A DNA stretch of 64,000 nt from CAWDZK01 sp963807005 (GTDB lineage Bacteria; Actinomycetota; Actinomycetes; JACCUZ01), in assembly GCA_963807005.1 (NCBI GenBank), contig CAWDZK010000001.1, forward strand, positions 124,001 to 188,000, given 5' to 3'. The notes under the pieces are model-generated. The model did not search any database. It had not been told where the DNA came from and was given only the letters and a program-made list of their open reading frames with translations. This document shows positions 16,634 to 24,681 of this stretch, piece by piece (position 1 is the stretch's first letter; each line of letters opens with the position of its first letter). A program made the translations under genes and the position numbers.

Positions 16634-18193
16634 GTGACCGACGGCGGGGACGACGGGGCCGGCCGGCTGCGGGCGGCCTTCCTCGCCGCCGGCTACACCG
16701 TCGACGGGGTGGCGGGCCTGCTCGGCCCGGTCGCCGAGGCCGCGCTCGGGCGGCACGAGACCGTGCCCGCGCGCCGGGCTGCAGCGGCGGACGCGGGTCC
16801 GCTGGGCACCCTCGTCCGGCTGTTCCTGCTGCAGCTTCCCGTCCCGCAGGCCGAGGCGGCCGCCGTTCTGCCGCTGGACGTCGCGGTCGGGCTAGGCGCG
16901 GTCGGCGCCGACGGCGACGAGGTGCGGGCCCGGCTCGACGTCCGTCCGTACGGCGAGCACCGCGCCGCGACGGACCCCACCGCCGGCGGCGGCCCCTGGT
17001 GGGTGGTGTCCGACCTGGGCACCGGCCTCGACGGCGTCCACCGCCCGCTCGGCGCCGAGCACGTCCTGGGAGTGGGCGGGGCCTCGACCACGCTGGCCCA
17101 GCTCACCCCCCGCGACCCGGTGGGCCGGACCCTGGACCTGGGCACCGGCTGCGGCGTGCAGGCCCTGCACGCCGCCAGGCACTCGGGCCACGTCGTGGCC
17201 ACGGACCTCTCCCGTCGCGCACTGCAGCTGGCCGGGCTGACCGCGGCGCTGTCCGGCGTCCCGCTCGAGCTCCGGGCCGGAGACCTCCTGGAGCCGGTGG
17301 CCGGCGAGTCCTTCGACCTCGTCGTCAGCAACCCGCCGTTCGTCATCGGGGCACCCGACCGGCGCACCTACCGCGACAGCGGTCTGCCGCTGGACACCGT
17401 CGGCGCCCGGCTGGCGGGCGAGGCGCCGAGTCTGCTCACGCCCGGTGGCACCCTGGTGATGCTCGCCAACTGGGTGCACCGGGACGGCGCGGACTGGGCC
17501 GAGCGGGTGGCGGGCTGGCTGCCCGCCACCGGTTTCGACGCGCTGGTCGTGCAGCGCGAGGTGCTCGACCCGGCGTCCTACGTCGGGACCTGGCTGGCGG
17601 ACGCCGGCGAGCCGGGCAACCCGACGTACGTCGAGCGGTACGACGCCTGGCTGGACGAGCTGGAGCGCGAGCGGGTCGGGGCGGTCGGTCTCGGTTTCGT
17701 CGTGCTCCGACGCACCGACGCCGAGCGGCGGGTCACGACCCTGGACTGGCCGCACCCCGTCGAGCAGCCGCTGGGCCCGCACCTCGCGTCCTGGCTGCAG
17801 CGGCAGCGCTGGCTGGCCGAGCACGACGACGACCGGCTGGCCGCGACGACCCTGCGGCTCGCGCCGGACGTGGTGCAGGAGCAGCTGGGCGCCCCCGGGG
17901 CCGAGGACCCCGAGCACGTCGTCCTCCGGCAGCAGACCGGGCTGAGGCGCGCGTTCGCCACCGACACGGCCACCGCGGCGCTGGCCGGTGCGTGCGACGG
18001 GAGCCTCGCCGTGGGCACACTGGTCGCCGCCGTGCGTGACGTGCTCGGCGACGGGGCGCCAGCGGCCCCCGGCGGCCTGACCGCACAGGTGCGGGTCATG
18101 GTCGAGGCGGGGGTGCTGACACCATCGCACTTGACAGCGCAAGGCACCATGAGCGCGCAACCGGCCCGCGCCGCGGCCCGGAAGACCCCGTAG
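16634..18193 (+). CDS. HemK-like N-methyltransferase
   Basis: 519-residue class I methyltransferase. The N-terminal helical domain (1-140) is typical of actinobacterial members. The SAM motif 'RTLDLGTGCGVQALHAAR' is near residue 170 and the catalytic motif 'NPPFVIG' at 233-239, as in enzymes that methylate amide or amino nitrogens of proteins, DNA or rRNA. A long C-terminal domain (about 330-519) of unknown role ends in a basic tail. GTG start, 25 bases after hppA; topA follows after 31 bases. The target is not known. Confidence 0.8.
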   Translation: MTDGGDDGAGRLRAAFLAAGYTVDGVAGLLGPVAEAALGRHETVPARRAAAADAGPLGTLVRLFLLQLPVPQAEAAAVLPLDVAVGLGAVGADGDEVRARLDVRPYGEHRAATDPTAGGGPWWVVSDLGTGLDGVHRPLGAEHVLGVGGASTTLAQLTPRDPVGRTLDLGTGCGVQALHAARHSGHVVATDLSRRALQLAGLTAALSGVPLELRAGDLLEPVAGESFDLVVSNPPFVIGAPDRRTYRDSGLPLDTVGARLAGEAPSLLTPGGTLVMLANWVHRDGADWAERVAGWLPATGFDALVVQREVLDPASYVGTWLADAGEPGNPTYVERYDAWLDELERERVGAVGLGFVVLRRTDAERRVTTLDWPHPVEQPLGPHLASWLQRQRWLAEHDDDRLAATTLRLAPDVVQEQLGAPGAEDPEHVVLRQQTGLRRAFATDTATAALAGACDGSLAVGTLVAAVRDVLGDGAPAAPGGLTAQVRVMVEAGVLTPSHLTAQGTMSAQPARAAARKTP

Positions 18194-18224
18194 GACCGAC
18201 GACCGAAGGCAGGACAGGGCGCTG

Positions 18225-20927
18225 ATGGCGGCGAACGACCGGGAGCAGAACGGCACCAGGAAGCTGGTGATCGTCGAGTCGCCTGCGAAGGCGAAGACGA
18301 TCGCGGGCTACCTCGGTCCCGGGTTCGAGGTCGAGGCGAGCGTCGGCCACATCCGCGACCTGCCGACGCCCTCGGAGCTCCCGGCCAGCGAGAAGAAGGG
18401 CCGGTTCGGCAAGTTCGCCGTCGACATCGACGCGGACTTCGAGCCGTACTACGTCGTCGACGCCGACAAGAAGAAGAAGGTCGCCGAGCTCAAGCGGGCC
18501 CTCAAGCAGGCGGACGAGCTGTTCCTCGCCACCGACGAGGACCGTGAGGGCGAGGCCATCGCCTGGCACCTGCTCCAGGTGCTCGAGCCGACGGTGCCGG
18601 TGCGGCGGATGGTCTTCCACGAGATCACCCGTGACGCCATCCGGGCCGCGGTCGAGCAGACCCGCGAGCTGGACCAGAGCCTGGTGGACGCCCAGGAGAC
18701 CCGTCGCATCCTCGACCGCCTCTACGGCTACGAGGTCTCGCCGGTGCTGTGGCGCAAGATCCGGCAGGGGCTGTCCGCCGGTCGCGTGCAGTCGGTCGCG
18801 ACCAGGCTGGTGGTCGAGCGCGAGCGCGAGCGGATCGCCTTCCGGGTGGCGTCGTACTGGGACGTCGAGGCGACCTTCGACACCGCAGCGACGGACTCGC
18901 GCTCCTCCTTCGACGCGCGGCTGGTCGCCGTCGACGGCAAGCGGGTCGCCACCGGCCGTGACTTCGGCAGCGACGGCAGGGCCGTGAGCCGGTTCGAGGG
19001 CGTGCACCTCGACGAGGCGACCGCGGTGTCGCTGGCCGACGGCCTGCGCGAGTCGTCGTTCGCGGTCCGCTCGGTCGAGGACAAGCCGTACACCCGTCGC
19101 CCGGCCGCCCCGTTCATGACCTCCACCCTGCAGCAGGAGGCCAGCCGCAAGCTGCGCATGACCGCGCAGACCGCGATGCGGGTGGCGCAGCGGTTGTACG
19201 AGAACGGCTACATCACCTACATGCGTACCGACTCGACCACGCTGTCGGAGTCGGCGCTGAACGCGGCCCGGTCGCAGGCCCGGGAGATCTACGGCGCCGA
19301 GTACGTGCCGGACGTGCCACGGCGCTACGAGCGCAAGGTGAAGAACGCCCAGGAGGCGCACGAGGCGATCCGGCCGTCCGGCGACACGTTCCGTACGCCG
19401 GGTCAGGTCGCCGCCGAGCTCAGCCGGGACGAGCTCGCGCTCTACGACCTGATCTGGAAGCGCACCGTCGCGTCGCAGATGGCCGACGCGCGCGGCCAGA
19501 CCGCCACGGTCCGGATCGGCGCGACCAGCAGCGAGTCGTCGGGTGGCCGGGACGTCGAGTTCTCGGTCAGCGGCACCGTCATCACCTTCCGCGGCTTCCT
19601 CGCGGCCTACGAGGAGGGCCGGGACGAGGACGAGGGCGCGGCCCGCGACGACAGCGACGCCGAGCGACGCCTCCCGGTCATGCGCCAGGGCGACGCCCTC
19701 TCGGTGCTCGACCTGCGGCCGGACGGGCACGCGACCTCGCCCCCCGCCCGGTACACCGAGCCGACGCTGGTGCGGGCGCTGGAGGAGCGGGGCATCGGCC
19801 GGCCGTCGACGTACGCCTCGATCCTCGGGACGATCATCGACCGCGGCTATGTCTTCAAGCGCGGCTCGGCTCTGGTGCCGGCCTGGCTGGCGTTCGCGAC
19901 CATCGGGCTGCTGGAGAAGCACTTCGGGTCCCTGGTCGACTACGACTTCACCGCCGAGATGGAGGAGGACCTCGACCGGATCGCCGGCGGGCAGGAGAAC
20001 CGGGTCGACTGGCTGCGCAAGTTCTACTTCGGTGCCGACGACAGCGACCCCGGCCTGCACGAGCTGGTCTCGGGCTTCGGTGACATCGACGCCCGCGAGG
20101 TCAACTCCATCCCGATCGGCGACGGCATCGTGCTGCGGGTCGGTCGCTACGGCCCGTACGTGCAGCGGGGGCCGGACGGCGAGGAGACCTCGCAACGCGC
20201 GTCGGTCCCGGAGGACATGGCGCCGGACGAGCTGACGGTCGAGAAGGCCGAGGAGCTGCTGGCCGCGCCGAGCGGCGACCGCGAGCTGGGCACCGACCCG
20301 TCGTCCGGGCTGCCGGTGGTGGCCAAGGCCGGTCGCTACGGCCCGTACGTCACCGAGGTGCTCCCGGACGACGCGGCGAAGTCTGCGAAGCCGCGGACCG
20401 GGTCGCTGCTCAAGACGATGTCCCTGGACACCGTGACGCTGGAGGACGCGCTGCGGCTGCTGAGCCTGCCGCGGGTCGTCGGCGTCGACCCGGCGGACGG
20501 GCTCGAGATCACCGCACAGAACGGCCGCTACGGGCCGTACCTCAAGAAGGCCACCGACTCCCGGTCGCTGGAGACCGAGGAGCAGATGTTCGACATCACC
20601 CTCGAGCAGGCGCTGGCGATCTACGCCCAGCCCAAGCAGCGCGGCCGCCGGGCGGCCGCGGCGCCGCTCAAGGAGCTCGGGGCCGACCCGGGCACCGGCT
20701 TGCCGGTGGTGGTCAAGGAGGGCCGGTTCGGGGCGTACGTCACCGACGGCGAGACCAACGCGACCCTGCGGAAGGCCGACACGGTGGAGTCGGTCACGAT
20801 CGAGCGGGCAGCCGAGCTGCTCGCCGAGAAGCGCGCCGCCGGCCCGGCCAAGAAGCGCACCGCGAAGAAGACGGCTGCCAAGAAGCCCGCGAAGAAGGCC
20901 GCGAAGAAGACGGCCACCAAGAAGTAG
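18225..20927 (+). CDS. topA: DNA topoisomerase I (type IA)
   Basis: 900-residue enzyme. Toprim domain 'KLVIVESPAKAKTIAGYL' with acidic triad in 'ATDEDREGEAIAWH', catalytic Y332 in 'ITYMRTDS', then four C-terminal repeats of 'GRYGPYV'/'GRFGAYV' type instead of zinc fingers, ending in a Lys/Ala-rich tail ('AKKTAAKKPAKKAAKK'). The tail is characteristic of actinobacterial TopA and promotes processivity. It relaxes negative supercoils. ATG start. Confidence 0.97.
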   Translation: MAANDREQNGTRKLVIVESPAKAKTIAGYLGPGFEVEASVGHIRDLPTPSELPASEKKGRFGKFAVDIDADFEPYYVVDADKKKKVAELKRALKQADELFLATDEDREGEAIAWHLLQVLEPTVPVRRMVFHEITRDAIRAAVEQTRELDQSLVDAQETRRILDRLYGYEVSPVLWRKIRQGLSAGRVQSVATRLVVERERERIAFRVASYWDVEATFDTAATDSRSSFDARLVAVDGKRVATGRDFGSDGRAVSRFEGVHLDEATAVSLADGLRESSFAVRSVEDKPYTRRPAAPFMTSTLQQEASRKLRMTAQTAMRVAQRLYENGYITYMRTDSTTLSESALNAARSQAREIYGAEYVPDVPRRYERKVKNAQEAHEAIRPSGDTFRTPGQVAAELSRDELALYDLIWKRTVASQMADARGQTATVRIGATSSESSGGRDVEFSVSGTVITFRGFLAAYEEGRDEDEGAARDDSDAERRLPVMRQGDALSVLDLRPDGHATSPPARYTEPTLVRALEERGIGRPSTYASILGTIIDRGYVFKRGSALVPAWLAFATIGLLEKHFGSLVDYDFTAEMEEDLDRIAGGQENRVDWLRKFYFGADDSDPGLHELVSGFGDIDAREVNSIPIGDGIVLRVGRYGPYVQRGPDGEETSQRASVPEDMAPDELTVEKAEELLAAPSGDRELGTDPSSGLPVVAKAGRYGPYVTEVLPDDAAKSAKPRTGSLLKTMSLDTVTLEDALRLLSLPRVVGVDPADGLEITAQNGRYGPYLKKATDSRSLETEEQMFDITLEQALAIYAQPKQRGRRAAAAPLKELGADPGTGLPVVVKEGRFGAYVTDGETNATLRKADTVESVTIERAAELLAEKRAAGPAKKRTAKKTAAKKPAKKAAKKTATKK

Positions 20928-20988
20928 TCGGGCGGAGGGCTGCCTGGGTTCGCCTGTGCGGCGCAACGGTGGAGTCGCCTCGGCTGGT

Positions 20989-20994
20989 TACCCT
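20989..20994 (+). promoter_or_regulatory. -10 box TACCCT, leaderless promoter for the MFS-Tmk fusion
   Basis: TACCCT is followed by 6 bases and the GTG at 21001. That spacing puts the transcription start on the start codon, so the message is probably leaderless. There is no ribosome-binding site before the GTG, which supports this reading. Confidence 0.55.
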
Positions 20995-21000
20995 GGCCCG

Positions 21001-23508
21001 GTGAGCACCGCTGCCGAGGCGCGCCAGCCGGTCGTCCCCGACCACGACCTGCGGGGCGTCCTGCGCATCGACGCGTTCCGCCGCCTGTGGACCGCGCTCT
21101 CGCTGTCCAGCCTCGGCGACTGGCTGGGGCTGCTGGCGCTCACCGCGCTCGCGCCCCGGCTGGCGCAGGGGGGGTACGCCGCCCAGAACCTCGCCGTCGC
21201 GGGTGTCTTCATCCTCCGCCTGGCCCCGGCGATCATCATCGGGCCGCTCGCCGGGGTGGTCGCCGACCGGCTGGACCGCCGCTGGACGATGGTGGTCTGC
21301 GACGTCTGCCGGTTCGCGCTGTTCCTCTCCATCCCGCTGGTGGGCACCCTGACCTGGCTGTTCGTCGCGACCTTCCTCATCGAGGTGGCCAGCCTGATGT
21401 GGATCCCCGCCAAGGAGGCGACGGTGCCCAACCTCGTCCCGCGGGAGCGGCTCGAGACGGCCAACCAGCTCAGCCTGTTCACGACCTACGGCTCGGCACC
21501 GGTGGCTGCGGCGCTGTTCGCCGGGCTGGCTCTGCTCACCGGCGTCCTCGACAACCCGGTGCCGCAGATCAATCCGGCCGACCTCGCGCTGTACGTCAAC
21601 GCGGCGACCTTCCTCGTCAGCGCGGCGACGATCTTCCGGCTCACCGGCATCCCGGCCCGCGTGCGGCCCGAGGGCGAGCACGCGCCCGGCGTCTGGAGCA
21701 CCCTGGTCGAGGGCTGGCGGTACGTCGGGCAGACCCGGCTGGTCCGCGGCCTGGTGGTCGGGATGCTGGGCGCCTTCGCCGCCGGCGGAGCCGTCGTCGG
21801 GCTGGCCCGGACCTTCGTGACCGACCTGGGCGGCGGCGATCCCGGCTACGGGCTGCTGTTCGGCACCGTCTTCGTCGGGCTGGCCGGCGGGATGTTGGTC
21901 GGACCCCGGCTGCTGCCCGACTTCAGCCGGCGACGGTTGTTCGGCCTGGCCCTAGGCGGCGCCGGCATGGCGCTGGCCGTGCTGGCGCTGGTCCCGCACC
22001 TGGTCTTCGCGGTCATCGTCACGCTGGCCATCGGCGCCTTCGCCGGCGTCTCCTGGGTGACCGGCTACACCCTGCTGGGTCTCGAGGTCAGCGACGAGCT
22101 CCGCGGTCGCACCTTCGCCTTCGTGCAGACCATGGCCCGCGTCGTCCTGGTCCTGGTCCTCGCCGTGTCGCCGCTGGTCGCGGCCGCGATCGGTCGGCAC
22201 CGCGTCGAGGTCACGGAGTCGATGACGCTCACCTACAACGGTGCCGCGTTCGTGTTCCTCGTCGCGGGTCTGCTGGCCGCCGGCCTCGGGTTCGTGTCGT
22301 ACCGCCACATGGACGACCGGCGCGGAGTGCCGCTGGGAAGCGACCTGGCCGCCGCGTTCGCCTCGGAGCCGGTCGGCCTGCGGCAGAGCGGCCCCCGGGA
22401 GGGTTTCTTCCTCGCTCTCGAGGGCGGCGAGGGCGCCGGCAAGTCGACCCAGGCGCGGGCCCTGCGCGACTGGCTGGAGTCCCTCGGCCACGACGTGGTC
22501 GTCACCTTCGAGCCGGGCGGCACCGACCTCGGCCGCCGGCTGCGCTCGGTGCTGCTCGACCACCCCGAGGCCCCCGACGGAGCGCCGCTGGTGGAGCCGG
22601 TGCAGCTGTCGGCGCGGGCCGAGGCACTGCTGTTCGCCGCGGACCGCGCCCAGCACGTCGCGACGGTCGTCCGGCCGGCGCTGGAGCTCGGCCACGTCGT
22701 CATCACCGACCGCTACATCGACTCCTCGGTCGCCTACCAGGGCGCCGGACGCGACCTGCCTGGTAGTGACGTCGCCCGCGTGTCGAGATGGGCGACGGAC
22801 GGTCTGCAGCCGGACCTGACGGTCCTGCTCGACCTCCCGGCGGACGACGGGCTGGGCCGGGTCGACGCGCCCGACCGGCTGGAGTCCGAGCCGCGGGAGT
22901 TCCACGAGCGCGTGCGCGAGCGGTTCCTGGAGCTCGCCCGTCGCGGCGGGTCCCGCTACCTGGTCGTCGACGCCACGCTGCCCGCCGCCGAGGTCACCGA
23001 GGCCATCAAGGCCCGGCTGCAGCCGGTGCTGCCGCTCAGCGCCGGCCAGCTGGCCGAGATGGAACGGCTGCGCGCGGAGGAGGCCGAGCGGCTGCGGCTC
23101 GCCGAGGAGGCCCGCCGCCTCGAGGCGGCCCGGGCCCGGGCCGCCGCCGAGGAGCGGGCGCGGGCCGAGGCCGAGGAAGCCGAGCGCCGGCTGCGGCTGG
23201 CCGAGCAGGAGGCCGCTGCGGCCGCGGCGGCCCGCCTGGTCCGCGAGCGGGCCGAGGAGGCCGAGCGGGCCCGGGTCGCCGCCGAGCACGAGGCCGAGGC
23301 CCAGCGGCTGCGCGAGGCGCACGCCGAGGAGCGTCGGCGGCGCCGGGAGCAGCACGGCCGGGTCGAGCCGGACGAGCAGCGCAGCGAGGCACCGGTCGAG
23401 CCGACCCGGGAGATGAGCCTGGTCGACGAGCTGTTCGGCAGCCCGGACGCCGACGACGACCAGACGGTGCAGCTGCCCCGCGTCGAGCACCGGCCCGACG
23501 ACAGGTGA
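21001..23508 (+). CDS. MFS membrane protein fused to thymidylate kinase
   Basis: 835-residue three-part protein. Residues 1 to about 455 form an MFS-like 12-helix transporter domain ('DWLGLLALTALAPRLAQGG', 'LLGLEVSDELRGRTFAFVQ'). Residues 470-675 are thymidylate kinase: P-loop 'EGGEGAGKS' ending at S482, 'TFEPGGTDLGRRLR', 'TDRYIDSSVAYQGAGRDLPG'. Residues 680-800 are an Ala/Glu/Arg-rich coiled coil, then a tail 'TREMSLVDELFGSPDADDD'. The kinase makes dTDP for DNA. Streptomyces SCO3542 at the same locus has this fusion. Membrane tethering of Tmk beside holB and topA is notable; the transport substrate is unknown. Its stop overlaps holB. Confidence 0.9.
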   Translation: MSTAAEARQPVVPDHDLRGVLRIDAFRRLWTALSLSSLGDWLGLLALTALAPRLAQGGYAAQNLAVAGVFILRLAPAIIIGPLAGVVADRLDRRWTMVVCDVCRFALFLSIPLVGTLTWLFVATFLIEVASLMWIPAKEATVPNLVPRERLETANQLSLFTTYGSAPVAAALFAGLALLTGVLDNPVPQINPADLALYVNAATFLVSAATIFRLTGIPARVRPEGEHAPGVWSTLVEGWRYVGQTRLVRGLVVGMLGAFAAGGAVVGLARTFVTDLGGGDPGYGLLFGTVFVGLAGGMLVGPRLLPDFSRRRLFGLALGGAGMALAVLALVPHLVFAVIVTLAIGAFAGVSWVTGYTLLGLEVSDELRGRTFAFVQTMARVVLVLVLAVSPLVAAAIGRHRVEVTESMTLTYNGAAFVFLVAGLLAAGLGFVSYRHMDDRRGVPLGSDLAAAFASEPVGLRQSGPREGFFLALEGGEGAGKSTQARALRDWLESLGHDVVVTFEPGGTDLGRRLRSVLLDHPEAPDGAPLVEPVQLSARAEALLFAADRAQHVATVVRPALELGHVVITDRYIDSSVAYQGAGRDLPGSDVARVSRWATDGLQPDLTVLLDLPADDGLGRVDAPDRLESEPREFHERVRERFLELARRGGSRYLVVDATLPAAEVTEAIKARLQPVLPLSAGQLAEMERLRAEEAERLRLAEEARRLEAARARAAAEERARAEAEEAERRLRLAEQEAAAAAAARLVRERAEEAERARVAAEHEAEAQRLREAHAEERRRRREQHGRVEPDEQRSEAPVEPTREMSLVDELFGSPDADDDQTVQLPRVEHRPDDR

Positions 23509-24677
23509 CCGACGCGTCCGGCGTCTGGGCCGACCTGGTGGGCCAGGAGGGCATCGTCGCCGTCCTCCGGTCGGCGGCTGCCTCAGCGGCCGATGTCGTC
23601 CGCGGCCAGGCCGGGGCCGGCATGACCCACGCATGGCTGTTCACCGGACCGCCCGGCTCCGGCCGCTCGACCGCGGCCCGCGCCTTCGCCGCCGCCCTGC
23701 AGTGCCCGCTCGGTGGCTGCGGCGACTGCGACGCCTGCCGCACCACGCTGCGCGGCACCAACGCCGACGTCGAGGTCGTGAACACCCGCAAGCTGTCCAT
23801 CGGCGTCGACGACGCCCGCCAGCTGGTGTCGCGCGCCGGTCGGTTCCCGGTGGGGGGCCGCTGGCAGGTGCTGGTGGTCGAGGACGCCGACCGGCTCACC
23901 GACCAGGCCGGCAACGCCCTGCTCAAGGCGATCGAGGAGCCGACGCCGCGCACCGTCTGGTTGCTCTGCGCCCCGGCCGTCGACGACGTCCTGCCCACGG
24001 TCCGCTCCCGGTGCCGACACCTCTCCTTGCGGACGCCGCCGACCGCCGCTGTCGCCGAGGTGCTGCACCGGAGGGACGGTGTCGACCCCGCGATGGCGGC
24101 CTTCGCGGCGCGTGCGGCCCAGGGGCACATCGGCCGGGCCCGCCGGCTGGCCACCGACGAGGACTCCCGGCTGCGCCGCCACGCCGTTCTGCGGCTGCCA
24201 CTGTCGCTGCAGGAGCTCAGCGGGGCGCTGCGCGCGGCGGGCGACCTGGTCGACGCCGCCACGGCCGAGTCCGACGAGCAGGCCGCCACGCTCGCGGCGA
24301 CCGAGACCGACGGCATGCGTCGGGCCCTCGGCGTCGGTGCGGGCGGCAGGCAGCCGGCCGGGTCAGCGGCCGCACTCAAGGAGCTGGAGGGCGAGCAGAA
24401 GAAGCGGGCCACCCGCACCAAGCGGGACTCGATCGACCGCGCCCTGGTCGACCTGGCCGGCTTCTACCGCGACGTCCTCGCCGTGCAGGCCGATGCTGGC
24501 GTCGAGCTGGTCAACGAGGAGATGCGAGACGCGGTCGTCGGGGTGGCCAGGTCCTCCACCCCGGAAGCGACGCTGCGCCGCATCGACGCGGTGCTCGCCG
24601 CGCGCACCGCGATCGACGCGAACGTCGCCCCGCTGCTCGCCGTCGAGGCGATGACGGTGGCCCTGCGCCGCGGTTGA
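23505..24677 (+). CDS. holB: DNA polymerase III subunit delta prime
   Basis: 390-residue clamp-loader subunit. 'WADLVGQEGIVAVLRSAA', a modified P-loop 'TGPPGSGRSTAA' with Arg instead of Lys (typical of the non-hydrolysing delta prime), zinc cysteines C67, C72, C75 and C78, and the sensor region 'DQAGNALLKAIEEP' and 'LPTVRSRCRHL'. Start GTG overlaps the tmk fusion stop by 4 bases. Only 4 bases separate its stop from the convergent luxR-type gene. Confidence 0.93.
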   Translation: MTDASGVWADLVGQEGIVAVLRSAAASAADVVRGQAGAGMTHAWLFTGPPGSGRSTAARAFAAALQCPLGGCGDCDACRTTLRGTNADVEVVNTRKLSIGVDDARQLVSRAGRFPVGGRWQVLVVEDADRLTDQAGNALLKAIEEPTPRTVWLLCAPAVDDVLPTVRSRCRHLSLRTPPTAAVAEVLHRRDGVDPAMAAFAARAAQGHIGRARRLATDEDSRLRRHAVLRLPLSLQELSGALRAAGDLVDAATAESDEQAATLAATETDGMRRALGVGAGGRQPAGSAAALKELEGEQKKRATRTKRDSIDRALVDLAGFYRDVLAVQADAGVELVNEEMRDAVVGVARSSTPEATLRRIDAVLAARTAIDANVAPLLAVEAMTVALRRG

Positions 24678-24681
24678 ATGC

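Noticed and set aside
18096..20966. 956-codon open frame antisense to topA
   Set aside because: Mirror of a highly conserved gene; Leu/Arg/Gly-rich translation without any family motif.
20956..21000. Longer start for the MFS-Tmk fusion at 20956
   Set aside because: The extra 15 residues cross the -10 box TACCCT, which predicts transcription beginning at GTG 21001.
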